From assembly GCA_019695115.1 (NCBI GenBank), contig JAIBAP010000039.1:1-56276 (forward strand): a stretch of 56,276 bases of DNA, written 5' to 3'. This document shows positions 33,376 to 42,175 of this stretch, piece after piece (within the stretch, counting starts at the first letter, position 1; each line of letters begins with the position of its first letter). Origin of the DNA: Caldilineales bacterium (GTDB taxonomy: Bacteria > Chloroflexota > Anaerolineae > J102). A program made the position numbers and the translations under genes. The notes under the pieces are model-generated. The model saw nothing but the letters and a program-made list of their open reading frames with translations, did not search any database and was not told the origin of the DNA.

Positions 33376-34665
33376 TCAGGGTTCGTCGCGCACCACCATC
33401 GGCAAATACACCGCCGGCGCCGTCTGGCAGGTCGTCAGCCAGATATCGTCGAGATACCACGAGGCGGCGCTGTCGGCGGTGCTGGCCTGGGCGTGGAAGC
33501 GGATGGTCTGGCCGATGTAGGGGCCGAGGTCGAAGTCAGAGCGACGCCACAGGCGCCGTTCGTCGGCGTCGCCGATGGTTTGCAGGGTGGCAAGGGGGGT
33601 GTCATCGGGCCGGCGGAGGCCGATGGTCAGGGTTTCGGAGGGGTCGAGGGGGGCGTCCAGGGTGGGCGGGTTCAGCGCCCACCAGTAGCTCAGGTGGGCG
33701 GCGGGCGCAGAGGCGGGGATGGCGATGTCCTGGTAGAGGTAGTGGTCGCTGAAGGTGACGCCGCCAAACCAGGCCCCGCGACGGGTGGCCCCGGTCAGGT
33801 CGGTGAAGGTGGAGGTGAGGACGAGGTTCTGCGTCCAGCCGGGGTAGCCGGGCGGCTCGAAATCGGGGTTGACGATGAGTTGCTGGCAGAGGGGTGTGGC
33901 GGTGGGCGTCGCCGTGGCTGCGGGGGTTGGCGAAGGGGTGAGGGTGGGGGTCTCGGTGGCGGGATGGGTGGTGGGCGTCGCCGTGGCTGTGGGTGTGGGC
34001 GAGGGGGTGAGGGTGGGGGTCGCGGTGGCGGGCTGGGTGGTGGGCGTTGCCGTGGCTGCGGGTGTGGCCGAAGGGGTGGGGGTGGCGCAGCCTTCGAGCG
34101 TGGTCTCCGGGCCGGGACAAAGCTGGAGATGGACATCGTCCACGTATAGCGCCGTCTTGCCGCCCTGACCGTCGTTGCGGACGCCAAAGTAGACCTTCAG
34201 GTTCTGGCCGCTGTATTGGCTGACATCGTAGCTGCATTCGAGCCAGGCGGCGGCGTCCTGCAACCCGCTCCACACCGTGCGCCGCACCGTGTTGTCGGGT
34301 CTCAGCAGGCGCGCCGACTGTTGGTCGTTGGCGTCGGGCGGCTGGCTGAGGGGGTAGCTGTGCCAGGAGAGGATGAGATGGCTGCCGGCGGGGACGCTCA
34401 CAGCCTGGCGCAGCGACGAGAAGCTGTTGGCGTTGGCCGCGGAGGTGATCCCGATCCGGGCGCTGCGGCCGGGGCTGTGGAAGACATCGCTGCTGTACCC
34501 GCCCGTGGCCGCGGTGACCGGGAATTCCCATCCCTGATCGCTCTCCATGTCGCCGTTGAGCAGAAGTTCGGTGCAGTCATCCCCTGCCGGCGCGGCCGAG
34601 GTGGAAAGGCGGACGCCAGACAGGAGGAGGAGCAGGGCGAGGGTGAGGAAGAGGAGGATGCGCAT
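33376..34665 (-). CDS. Secreted two-domain protein with Thr/Pro linker
   Basis: 429 residues from ATG 34665, where MRILLFLTLALLLLLSG is a good signal peptide; 11 further in-frame codons upstream lack logic. Two beta-sandwich, carbohydrate-binding-like domains of the same sort ('NGDMESDQGWEFP' to 'YVDDVHLQLC', and 'NPDFEPPGYPGWTQN' to 'YLDDIWLTTC') flank a TATPT-type linker. Both carry the N-x-D/F-E start and Y-x-D-D end of jelly-roll modules. The C-terminus 'AVYLPMVVRDEP' matches a short motif seen at the end of other Thr/Pro-rich secreted proteins here. A ligand such as polysaccharide is likely but unproven. Confidence 0.8.
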   Translation of the reverse strand: MRILLFLTLALLLLLSGVRLSTSAAPAGDDCTELLLNGDMESDQGWEFPVTAATGGYSSDVFHSPGRSARIGITSAANANSFSSLRQAVSVPAGSHLILSWHSYPLSQPPDANDQQSARLLRPDNTVRRTVWSGLQDAAAWLECSYDVSQYSGQNLKVYFGVRNDGQGGKTALYVDDVHLQLCPGPETTLEGCATPTPSATPAATATPTTQPATATPTLTPSPTPTATATPTTHPATETPTLTPSPTPAATATPTATPLCQQLIVNPDFEPPGYPGWTQNLVLTSTFTDLTGATRRGAWFGGVTFSDHYLYQDIAIPASAPAAHLSYWWALNPPTLDAPLDPSETLTIGLRRPDDTPLATLQTIGDADERRLWRRSDFDLGPYIGQTIRFHAQASTADSAASWYLDDIWLTTCQTAPAVYLPMVVRDEP

Positions 34666-34688
34666 GACCGGGAAGTGTAGCACAGAAA

Positions 34689-34738
34689 GGCGCCGCACCT
34701 GTCAGGTCTGTCAGGCCTGACAGGTGCGGCTCGGCGCC
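34689..34738 (-). terminator. Palindromic element / terminator after beta-propeller gene
   Basis: Arms GCCGCACCTGTCAGG (34692-34706) and CCTGACAGGTGCGGC (34716-34730) are perfect over 15 bp and are extended by GGCGCC-like ends. On the minus strand the stem is followed by TTTCTGTG, so it could end the 34743-35975 transcript. It also shares the GGTGCG core with other palindromes in the window. Confidence 0.7.
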
Positions 34739-34742
34739 ACTG

Positions 34743-35975
34743 CTACCGCCGCCAGGCCATCTTCTCGAAGAACCAGTGCTGGAGAACGGGCGCATCGAAC
34801 AAGCGGCGCTGGCCGGAACCGTCCGACCGCATCACCCAGATGCCCCAGGTCCCGCCTTCGTCGCTGCGCCAGGCAATCCAGGCGCCATCCGGCGACCACA
34901 CCGGCAGCCCGTCCGAAGCCGCCCGGTTGGTCAGGCGCGTGCGTCCGCTCCCGTCGGGGTTGACGGTGTAGATCTCGAAATTGCCTTCCTCCTGGCTGAT
35001 GAAAGCCAGTTTGCGACCATCGGGCGACCAGGCCGGCTGGCCGTCGCTGCCACTGCTGGTGGCGCGGGTGCGGCCGCCGGCGTCGGCGTCGGTGATCCAG
35101 ATGCCGCAATCGCCGCCAAAACAGTTGCGGAAGGCGATGCGGTTATCGACCGGCGACCAGTCGGGGTATTCGCCCTCGATCAGTGAGCGCAGGCCGCCGC
35201 CATCGCTGTTGATGATGTAGATCTGGTCGCCCATCACGGCCAGGCGGTCGGCGCCGGGGCTGAACGAGGGATAGAAGCCGCCGGGGATGAGCTTGCGCCC
35301 GCCGGTGTAGTCCGAGTTCATGATCCAGATGCCCTCGTTCTGCGCCCCACTGTCGGCGCCCCAATCGTAATAGGCCAGTTGCCTGCCATCTTTGCTGAAA
35401 TCGACCTCGGTGCGCCAGGGACTGATCATGCGTTTGGCGCCGCTGGCCATGTTGTACTCCCACAACTCCCATTGGCGAGCGTCCATGTTGGCGTTGGAGT
35501 AGAGCAAGACGCCGCTCAGCTTGCCGGCCGGCGCGGCCGGCGCCCTGGTCGGGGCGGCGGCGGCCTTGGGCGTGGGCGGGATGTTCGTGATCACCGGGGC
35601 GCTGGCCGCGGTGCCGCTGGCCCGGCCCAGATCCGAGCGGATCCAGCCTTTCTTGCCGCCGCCCAAATCCACCTGATACCACAGCCCGTCGCTGGCCTGG
35701 GCTTTGCCGGTGATGGCGAAGACCTCACCCGCCTTGCCGGCTTTGACGATGGCATAGACGGTGCCCGGCCCGCCGCGCACGTTGGCGGCTTTGGTCAGGG
35801 TGATGGCCGGGCCGGTGGGGGTCGCGACCCGCGTGGCGGCGCGGGTGGCGGTGGGGGTGGAGGCGAGCGCCCGATCACCCTCGGCGCGGACAACCGGCGC
35901 CCCCGGCGCCAACACCATCCACGCCGCCAGGAGCGATGCGGCGAGTGTTGCCAAGACGAGTATTCTGTTGTTCAT
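34743..35975 (-). CDS. Secreted SH3b and TolB-like beta-propeller protein
   Basis: 410 residues from ATG 35975 (GGAGG seven bases upstream; in-frame sequence further upstream is excluded). A signal peptide (~1-28) and a Thr/Ala-rich stretch precede a bacterial SH3 domain ('KAANVRGGPGTVYAIVKAG' to 'GKKGWIRSDLG', ~60-125), a wall- or peptide-binding module. A second linker leads to a six-bladed PD40/TolB-type propeller: 'PAWSPDGRKLAFIS', 'PVWSPDGAWIAWRS' and 'PDWSPVDNRIAFRN' are the blade motifs. Probably extracellular, binding proteins or sugars. It lacks the C-terminal LPLIxR-type motif. Confidence 0.88.
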   Translation of the reverse strand: MNNRILVLATLAASLLAAWMVLAPGAPVVRAEGDRALASTPTATRAATRVATPTGPAITLTKAANVRGGPGTVYAIVKAGKAGEVFAITGKAQASDGLWYQVDLGGGKKGWIRSDLGRASGTAASAPVITNIPPTPKAAAAPTRAPAAPAGKLSGVLLYSNANMDARQWELWEYNMASGAKRMISPWRTEVDFSKDGRQLAYYDWGADSGAQNEGIWIMNSDYTGGRKLIPGGFYPSFSPGADRLAVMGDQIYIINSDGGGLRSLIEGEYPDWSPVDNRIAFRNCFGGDCGIWITDADAGGRTRATSSGSDGQPAWSPDGRKLAFISQEEGNFEIYTVNPDGSGRTRLTNRAASDGLPVWSPDGAWIAWRSDEGGTWGIWVMRSDGSGQRRLFDAPVLQHWFFEKMAWRR

Positions 35976-36227
35976 GTGTCCCTCCACGAGAAAAACAGTG
36001 GGTTGACTCAAGTTCGGGGCGGCGAGAACCTTTCCCTGCGCCAACCAGTTGAATTGATGATGACCGGCGATGAGAAACCCGTCCACCGGCCATCTTTGGC
36101 AATCATAGCACAACAGAAGGTGGTTGTATAGAGGCTTCCGATCAGTGTTCCGATCCTCCTTGATCGCCAAGACGTGGACATGTTTATGAGGATACGCGAC
36201 GGACCAACCTTCCTCTGTCTGCCATCG

Positions 36228-36818
36228 TCAAACAGCCGGGCGGCCGTCCAGCCCCAGCTCCGGAGCAATCCCCTGCATCGCCTCCAGCACGAACTGGATG
36301 TGGGCGTCCAGGTCTTCGCCCAGGTCGGCGGTGTTGTGGGCGATCTCGTCGCGGTCGATGGCGGCGGTGAAGCGCCTGTCTTTCCATTTCTTCTTGATCG
36401 AGGACAGCGTCACCTCGCGCAGGTCGCGAGTGGGGCGCACATAGGCGGTGGCGATGATGAGACCGGTGATCTCATCGCAGGCGCGCAGGGTTTTGTCCAG
36501 CGGCGTCAGGGCGGGGACGCCCAGGAAGTCGGCGTGGGCGGCGACGGCGTGGATCACTTCCTGCGGCCAGCCCCACTCGGCCATCAGCCGCAGAGCCGTG
36601 CGCGGGTGTCCGGCGCTGGGGTCATCCATGTCGGGGAATCGCTCGTAGTCCAGGTCGTGGGCGAGGGCGGCTGCGCCCCACAGGGCCTCGTCGGCTCCGT
36701 ACTTGCGGGCGTAGGCGCGCACGGCCGCTTCGACCGCGAGGACGTGCTTGCGCAGGCCGTCGTTCTGAATCCAATCGCAGACGAGCGCCCAGATGTCGGC
36801 GCGAGGTGGGAGAGACAT
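36228..36818 (-). CDS. HD-domain hydrolase
   Basis: 196 residues from ATG 36818. First His in 'LRKHVLAVEAAVRAYARKYG', HD pair in 'AALAHDLDYERFPD', further His in 'GHPRTA' and 'AAHADFLG', and Asp in 'ACDEITGLIIATAYV'. This matches the COG2316-type predicted HD hydrolases, close to 200 residues long. Substrate unknown; nucleotide or phosphate ester is likely. Its start lies 11 bases after the end of the cobalamin adenosyltransferase gene, so the two form an operon. Confidence 0.9.
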   Translation of the reverse strand: MSLPPRADIWALVCDWIQNDGLRKHVLAVEAAVRAYARKYGADEALWGAAALAHDLDYERFPDMDDPSAGHPRTALRLMAEWGWPQEVIHAVAAHADFLGVPALTPLDKTLRACDEITGLIIATAYVRPTRDLREVTLSSIKKKWKDRRFTAAIDRDEIAHNTADLGEDLDAHIQFVLEAMQGIAPELGLDGRPAV

Positions 36819-36829
36819 AGGCAGGCAGC

Positions 36830-37378
36830 TCAGAGATCGGGTTTCCACGGCATCTCGGCCTGGCCCAGGCGGTGGTTGACCACGCGGGCGAGGACGAAGA
36901 GCCAGTCGGAAAGGCGGTTGAGATAGCGTTGAGCGTCGGGTTGGATGGTCTCGGCGTCGGCCAGGGCGGCGACGGCTCGTTCGGCGCGGCGGCAGACGGT
37001 GCGGGCGATGTGGAGGGTGGCCCCGGCAGCCGACCCTCCGGGCAGGATGAAGGTTTGCAGGGGGGGCAGTTCTCCTTCCCAGGCGTCGATTTCTTGCTCC
37101 AGGCGCGCGATCTTGGCCGGATTGACGCGCACGACATAGCTGGTTTTGGCGTCGAGCGGGGTGGCCAGGTCGGCGCCCACCTCGAACATCTCGGCCTGGA
37201 TGCGCTCGATGCGCTGGCGCAGGTCGGGGTCGGGGCATTGGCTGGCGGCCAGGCCCAGGAAGCTGTTGGTCTCGTCCACGGCGCCGTAAGCGGCCACACG
37301 CAGGTGGTGTTTGGGGACGCGCCCGCCGCCGAACAGTCCTGTCGTTCCTAAGTCGCCTGTTCTGGTGTATATTTTCAT
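36830..37378 (-). CDS. Cob(I)alamin adenosyltransferase, PduO type
   Basis: 182 residues from ATG 37378, which starts the diagnostic 'KIYTRTGDLGTTGLFGG' ATP-binding block. Other PduO landmarks are 'RVAAYGAVDETNSFLGLA', 'FILPGGSAAGATLHIARTVCRRAER' (family block), and 'YLNRLSDWLFVLARVVN'. It makes adenosylcobalamin from cob(I)alamin and ATP. It may supply cofactor to B12 enzymes such as methylmalonyl-CoA mutase or ribonucleotide reductase; none lies in the window. QueG also uses cobalamin. Repeat DNA fills the gap to the upstream SanA/YdcF-like gene. Confidence 0.95.
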   Translation of the reverse strand: MKIYTRTGDLGTTGLFGGGRVPKHHLRVAAYGAVDETNSFLGLAASQCPDPDLRQRIERIQAEMFEVGADLATPLDAKTSYVVRVNPAKIARLEQEIDAWEGELPPLQTFILPGGSAAGATLHIARTVCRRAERAVAALADAETIQPDAQRYLNRLSDWLFVLARVVNHRLGQAEMPWKPDL

Positions 37379-37387
37379 GGTTTGAGG

Positions 37388-37462
37388 CCTGTTGCGTGTT
37401 GCGTGTTCCGTGAAGCGCTTCACGTTTCACGCTTCACGCTTCACGCTTCACGCTTCACGCAC
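37388..37462. repeat. Heptanucleotide array (CACGCTT/GTTGCGT)
   Basis: GTTGCGT units followed by inverted TTCACGC units, giving a palindromic heptanucleotide array between the adenosyltransferase and SanA/YdcF-like genes. It belongs to the same family as 24360-24775. Confidence 0.85.
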
Positions 37463-37496
37463 CACAGGACGCCAGCGATGGCTGGCGCCGATGAGG

Positions 37497-38177
37497 TCAA
37501 TCGATGCTGCGGTTGTCGTCTTGGGCGAAGAGGTCGATGGGCGGGCCGCCGATGGGCTGCGGGTGTAGGAGGTGGACATCGAGCCAGGCGGTGATGCGGG
37601 CCAGGGACTCGCGCACGGTCCAGAAGGGCGCGGCGGTGTAGAAACGCCGGTCGGCGGCCACGCCCACGGCGTCCACCCCCAGCTGCTGGCAGAGGTAGAG
37701 GGCGCGGGGGAGATGAAAGGCCTGGGTGACGATGACGATCTGTCTCTGCCCGAAGATGTGGCGGGCGCGCCAGCAGGAATCGTAGGTGCGCCGGCCGGCG
37801 TAGTCGTAGGCCAGGGCGGCTTCGGGCAGACCCTGGTCGCGGGCGAAATCGCCCATCCGGGCAGGTTCGTTGTACTCGACCACCGAGTTGTCGCCGCTGA
37901 GGAGCAGTTTCTGCACTTTCCCGGCCTGGTAGAGGTCGATGGCCGTGCGCATGCGGTCGGCCAGCACCGGGGTCAGGCGGCCGCTGGGGTAGACGCCGGC
38001 GCCGAGGACGAGGGCGACCGGCCGGCGCTCCACCTCCTCGGCGCCGACAATGCGGCTGCGGTAGCGCAGGCTCACATCCAGATAGGCGACGAGGGCCAGG
38101 AGGGAGGCAATGCCGGCAAGGGCGAGCGCCAGCAGCATGGCTTTGTGGAGTCGGGCGCGCAGGGCGGAGGGCGTCAT
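37497..38177 (-). CDS. SanA/YdcF-like DUF218 membrane protein
   Basis: 226 residues. One N-terminal transmembrane helix (~14-33) precedes the DUF218 domain: 'PVALVLGAGVYPSGRLTPVLADRM', 'KLLLSGDNSVVEYNEP', and 'IVIVTQAFHLPRALY'. E. coli SanA, in this family, affects envelope permeability to vancomycin. The Asp/His-bearing blocks are intact, so it should be active, probably on an envelope lipid or peptidoglycan-related substrate, though the reaction is not established. It starts 35 bases after the starch-synthase-like gene ends on the same strand. Confidence 0.92.
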   Translation of the reverse strand: MTPSALRARLHKAMLLALALAGIASLLALVAYLDVSLRYRSRIVGAEEVERRPVALVLGAGVYPSGRLTPVLADRMRTAIDLYQAGKVQKLLLSGDNSVVEYNEPARMGDFARDQGLPEAALAYDYAGRRTYDSCWRARHIFGQRQIVIVTQAFHLPRALYLCQQLGVDAVGVAADRRFYTAAPFWTVRESLARITAWLDVHLLHPQPIGGPPIDLFAQDDNRSID

Positions 38178-38212
38178 CGGGCAGGCAGGGCGGGCGGGCG
38201 GCTAGCCGCTGG

Positions 38213-39988
38213 TTAGCGGGTGACGATGGCGCGGCGGAGGGCGGGGGCGAGATAGTCGCGCGCTACTACTTCCCAGCTCATGCGGGCGCCCACCTCCTGG
38301 CCAAGCTCCAGCAGTTGCTGGCTTTCGGCGTCGGTGAGGGGCAGGCGGGCGGCGATGGTCTCGGCCACCAGACGGCTGTTGTTGATCTCGATCAGGTCGC
38401 GACCGAACTTGTCGAGTTTGAGCGCATCCCAGGGCGAGCCGAACTGCCAACCCGGCGGCGTGCTGACGTAATCGGCGACGACGACGTTGGGGAATTTGGG
38501 CAGGTCGGCGGCGGCGCGGTCGACGAAGCCCACACAGCCGCAGACGTTGGAGGGGGCGCAGAGGGCGCCGAAGCTGAGCGGTTCGACCTGGGCGATGCCG
38601 AACGGCTCGTAGATGCTCTGGCCGAATTCCACATCGGCGCCCTTGCGCAGATCCATGAAGCCCATCTCGGCCGGCATCCGGCTGCCGCAACGGTCGCGAC
38701 TCCAGCCGAACTGGTTGATCAGCACGGCCTTGACCGCCCGGCTGCCGCGGTTGAAGGGTTCCAGGCCGTGGAAGTAGTAATCGACTTCCAGCCCCAACAG
38801 GTCGCCGTTGTCGGCGCGGTGCCCAACCGGCCAGCCGTATTGCCCCTCCCAGGCCTGCACCTGGGCCGAGGTGCGGCCGGTCGGCTCGGAGCTGGAGAGG
38901 ACGAAGAGGAGGGCGGTCTTGCCGGCGGCGGCAAGCATGGCGTCCAGGTGGCTGAGGACGCGCAGGTCGCGCCACAGGGCTTTGCTGGCCACGAAGCGGG
39001 TGACATGGCTGAAGATGAAGTCAGGTCGGTAGCCGTAGAGGTTCTGGGCGTAGGTTTGCAAGAGGGCTTTGCTCTGTTTCTTTTCGGCCAGGGTGACGGG
39101 AAAGCTGGGGATGCCGTTGTAGACCAGGTCGATGGCTTTCCAGTTGTAGGCCCCGCCCAAGAAGCGCAGTTCCTCCACCACCAGGTCGCCTACGGCCAGG
39201 ATGGCGTCGCAGGCGGCGGCGCGATGGAGGAGGGCGTGTTTGTAGTAGTCGTTCTGGTCGCCGAAGACGGCGTCGAGGCTGTGCCCCTGCTGCCGGGCCA
39301 GGAACATGGCGTTGTAGAAGCGGGCGTCGTGGCCGGGGTGTTCTTCGACCAGCAGGCGGGCGGTGGCCACCTCGTGGGCATAGAAGGCCGTGCGCCAGAG
39401 TTGGGGGTCCTTGATCAGCGCCGCCAGGACGAGGGGGACGCCCATCCATTCGTGGGCGAGGAGGACGCGCGGGCCGCTGATCCCGTCCGCCAGGGCGTAG
39501 AGGGCGGCGTAGGCCGGTTCGGCCAGATTGACGAAAAGGCGGAATTCGGGGTCGTAGTCGTAGCGGTTGCAGTCCAGCCGGAATTTGTCCCAGAGGAAGT
39601 AGCGGAAGCTATCGACCCGGCCCTTGTCGATGAGCGAGACATCGATGAGCAGGACTTCGTGCTCGACCCCGCGGAAGGGGCGCTTGCCATAGTAAAGGCC
39701 GACGCCATAGGTGGTCTCGATGGCGTGGAACCGGCTGCTGAGTTCGGTCGGCAGGAGGTCGACGCCCAGGCCGGGCGCATAGCGGAGTTTGAGACCGTTG
39801 CGCGGGTCGAAGAGTCGCTCCATTTCGCCGCTGTTGAAGCGGTTCAGGGGGCCGACGACGATGCTGCGACCGGCGACTTCCTGGTAGCTGGCGGCGCCGA
39901 GCAGACCATCGAGCACGGCGCCAATGCCGCCCACTTTGACGGCGGCTTCGTGGGTGATGTGGACGAGGAGATCGACGGTGGTGGGCAT
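38213..39988 (-). CDS. Starch/glycogen synthase-like glycosyltransferase
   Basis: 591 residues. The N-terminal 'HEAAVKVGGIGAVLDGLLG' corresponds to the KxGGL motif that binds ADP-glucose in GT5 glycogen/starch synthases. The C-terminal 'FGQSIYEPFGIAQVEPLSFGAL' is the E-x7-E donor-binding motif of the GT-B fold. It is longer than ordinary GlgA (about 480) and diverges in the middle (~170-300), where an HEW-type motif ('LLAHEWMGVPLVLAAL') is still visible. A role in making an alpha-glucan or a related storage or envelope polymer is likely; the donor is not certain. Confidence 0.85.
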   Translation of the reverse strand: MPTTVDLLVHITHEAAVKVGGIGAVLDGLLGAASYQEVAGRSIVVGPLNRFNSGEMERLFDPRNGLKLRYAPGLGVDLLPTELSSRFHAIETTYGVGLYYGKRPFRGVEHEVLLIDVSLIDKGRVDSFRYFLWDKFRLDCNRYDYDPEFRLFVNLAEPAYAALYALADGISGPRVLLAHEWMGVPLVLAALIKDPQLWRTAFYAHEVATARLLVEEHPGHDARFYNAMFLARQQGHSLDAVFGDQNDYYKHALLHRAAACDAILAVGDLVVEELRFLGGAYNWKAIDLVYNGIPSFPVTLAEKKQSKALLQTYAQNLYGYRPDFIFSHVTRFVASKALWRDLRVLSHLDAMLAAAGKTALLFVLSSSEPTGRTSAQVQAWEGQYGWPVGHRADNGDLLGLEVDYYFHGLEPFNRGSRAVKAVLINQFGWSRDRCGSRMPAEMGFMDLRKGADVEFGQSIYEPFGIAQVEPLSFGALCAPSNVCGCVGFVDRAAADLPKFPNVVVADYVSTPPGWQFGSPWDALKLDKFGRDLIEINNSRLVAETIAARLPLTDAESQQLLELGQEVGARMSWEVVARDYLAPALRRAIVTR

Positions 39989-40173
39989 GGCGAAGGACCT
40001 GGGGGCGGAGGGGCAGAGGAAGGTCGTGAAACGCGAGATTCGGTGTGTGCGCCGGTTATTCTAGGCCGGGGGCGGTGATTTCGTCAATCGAAACGGTTCC
40101 CAGGCAGCGGACGCGCCAGGCGGCGCCCTGGGGGGAGCGCCGCCTGGTTACGGGGAGGGGGAATCGGTGGGGA

Positions 40174-40899
40174 TTACAGCGTGCTGGCCTCGGCCAGGGC
40201 GTCGATCTCGGCCCGGTCGCTGAGGATGCGGTGGATCTTGCCATCTTTCATCATTACCACCCGATCGACATACTTGCACATGCGCAGGTCGTGCGTCACC
40301 ATCACGCCGGCGCGCTGTTGTTCGTGGATGAGGTCGGCGAAGGTCTGCACCACCTGATGGGCCATGTTGGTGTCCAGGCTGGCGGTCGGTTCGTCAGCCA
40401 GCACCACGCTCGGTTCGTGGATGAGGGCGCGGGCGATGGCCACGCGCTGCTGTTGGCCGCCGGAAAGCTCGCTGGGGAAGTGGCCCAGCCGGTCGCCCAA
40501 CCCCAGCCGGGTCAGCAGCGCCTGCGACTTGACGACGCCGTTCTTGAGCGGCTTGTCGTTGAGCCTGAGCATGAGATCGACATTGTCTTGGGCGGTCAGG
40601 TAGGGCACCAGGTTGTTGGCCTGGAAGGTGAAGCCGATGTTCTGGCGGCGGAATGTGGCCCGGTCTTTCTCCTTCATCCCGGCCAGTTCCTTGCCGTCGA
40701 TGCGGATGCTGCCCGAGCTGGGTTTGAGGAGACCGGCCAGCATGGCCAGCATCGAGGTCTTGCCGGAGCCGCTGGGGCCGACCAGGGCGATGAATTCACC
40801 GGCTTCGACGCTGAGCGAGACGCCATCGACCGCGTGTACGGCGTCGGCGCCATCGCCATAGGTTTTCGTGACGTTGATGGCTTGGAGGGCAGGTGTCAT
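40174..40899 (-). CDS. ABC transporter ATPase (MacB/DevA/LolD type)
   Basis: 241 residues from ATG 40899. Walker A '[11 protein letters not shown]', signature '[15 protein letters not shown]', Walker B '[12 protein letters not shown]' and H-loop 'VMVTHDLRM' are all intact. The N-terminal [18 protein letters not shown] type start and '[15 protein letters not shown]' Q-loop place it in the MacB/LolD/DevA subgroup. It is the third gene of the membrane-fusion protein/permease/ATPase operon and energises export by the FtsX-like permease upstream. Confidence 0.95.
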   Translation of the reverse strand: MTPALQAINVTKTYGDGADAVHAVDGVSLSVEAGEFIALVGPSGSGKTSMLAMLAGLLKPSSGSIRIDGKELAGMKEKDRATFRRQNIGFTFQANNLVPYLTAQDNVDLMLRLNDKPLKNGVVKSQALLTRLGLGDRLGHFPSELSGGQQQRVAIARALIHEPSVVLADEPTASLDTNMAHQVVQTFADLIHEQQRAGVMVTHDLRMCKYVDRVVMMKDGKIHRILSDRAEIDALAEASTL

Positions 40900-40937
40900 G
40901 GGTGTTTTGCGATGAAGGTGGCAGACCCTAATCTTTA

Positions 40938-40970
40938 AGACCCTAAAGGTCTCCAAGACCTTTAGGGTCT
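40938..40970. repeat. Perfect 15-bp inverted repeat (AGACCCTAAAGGTCT)
   Basis: AGACCCTAAAGGTCT (40938-40952) and AGACCTTTAGGGTCT (40956-40970) with a 3-base loop CCA. It lies within the operon, between the permease and the ATPase gene. It is more likely a dispersed palindromic element or a weak attenuator than a strong terminator, since no T-run follows. Confidence 0.9.
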
Positions 40971-41011
40971 GGTTGGTGGGGTCTGGTTGGTGATGGGGCT
41001 GATGGGGATGG

Positions 41012-42166
41012 TTACTGCGCCAGACCGAGGGCGGTGAGGGGTTCGACGCGCAGGAGGGCATAGACCGAAACCAGGCCGCCCAAGGGGCCGATGATCAACA
41101 GCGAGGCGACGGCGGCGGTCACAGCGTCGGCGGTGAAGACGATGGGGATGCCGGCCGGGAAAGCCAGCGAGAGGAGGAGGGCGCCGGAGGCGCCGACGGC
41201 GACGCCGATGGCATTGACGGCGATGATCTGGAGCAGGGCGGATAGGCCGACCGTGCGGCTGGCGGCGCCGATGGCCTTGAGCATACCGATTTGGGCCACC
41301 TTTTGCAGGGTCTGGATCTGGAAGAAGCCGCCGATGACGAGGATGCCGATGAAGAGGGTGAAGTAGCGCTGCGTGTTGAGGGTGCTCTGTTGGGCCGAGT
41401 AGCCGGGTGTGGCTTGATAGGCCTTCACCCGGTCGGCGACCTCGACATCGGGCACGGTCTGCTCGATGCGGGCAGCTACGGTCTCGATGGCAGCCGGGTC
41501 TTTCAGCTTGACGGCGACGATGTTGGCGATAAGTTCACCGTCTGTCCCCTCGGCTGCGGCCTTGGGACGGATTTTGTCCCAGGTCAGGTAGGGGACGAAG
41601 ACGGAGGGGGCGAGGAAGAACTGGCGGCCGTCGCTGATCCCGACCACCGTCAGGTCATAGAATTCCTCTTGGGCGCCCTGGATGGCCTTGACGACGATGG
41701 TATCGCCCACCTGGATGCCGGCGCGCAGGGCGGCGTTGCGGTCGATGACGGCCTCGTTGCTGCGCGAGCGGCTGAGGTTGCGGCCCTCGAAGGCGGGAGG
41801 CTCGCCCGGCCGGCCTGGCTCGACCCCGATCAACGAGACATCGAGCGGTTCGGCGCCGTTGGCGAAGACGAGGCTGGTGGAGGTGACGTTCACCTGGCCG
41901 ACATCCTCCACGCCCTCCACCCGGCGGATCTCAGCCAGGCGGGAGCGGCCCAGGCGGCTGGCCGAGATGGAGAGGTCGACATTCTGCTGGTAGACGATCA
42001 ACTCACCGTTCAGCTTTTCGATATACTCGCGGTTGCCGTCGCCCAGCCCTTCGGCCAGGGCGGCAATGAAGAGGACGAGGGTGGTGATGAGCGCCACCAC
42101 CATCGCCACCAGGAGGAAGCGACCGCGGTTGTGCCAGAGTTCTTTGAAGGCAAGGTAGGTGGCCAT
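41012..42166 (-). CDS. FtsX-like/MacB-type ABC permease
   Basis: 384 residues with four transmembrane helices: one at ~15-38, three in the last third. The long extracytoplasmic domain between them (~45-260) is the MacB periplasmic core type ('VIDRNAALRAGIQVGDTIVV', 'VVGISDGRQFFLAPSVFVP'). The C-terminal helices read 'FTLFIGILVIGGFFQIQTLQ', 'GLSALLQIIAVNAIGVAVGA' and 'SLLIIGPLGGLVSVYALL'. It should couple ATP hydrolysis to extrusion of a hydrophobic compound, peptide or lipid. It sits 9 bases after the membrane-fusion protein gene. Confidence 0.95.
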   Translation of the reverse strand: MATYLAFKELWHNRGRFLLVAMVVALITTLVLFIAALAEGLGDGNREYIEKLNGELIVYQQNVDLSISASRLGRSRLAEIRRVEGVEDVGQVNVTSTSLVFANGAEPLDVSLIGVEPGRPGEPPAFEGRNLSRSRSNEAVIDRNAALRAGIQVGDTIVVKAIQGAQEEFYDLTVVGISDGRQFFLAPSVFVPYLTWDKIRPKAAAEGTDGELIANIVAVKLKDPAAIETVAARIEQTVPDVEVADRVKAYQATPGYSAQQSTLNTQRYFTLFIGILVIGGFFQIQTLQKVAQIGMLKAIGAASRTVGLSALLQIIAVNAIGVAVGASGALLLSLAFPAGIPIVFTADAVTAAVASLLIIGPLGGLVSVYALLRVEPLTALGLAQ

Positions 42167-42175
42167 GACGGGGTG

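Noticed and set aside
36228-37430. 400-codon minus-strand fusion of the adenosyltransferase region and HD hydrolase
   Set aside because: The first half is Arg/Pro-rich and antisense in phase to the true PduO frame; the real HD gene starts at 36818.
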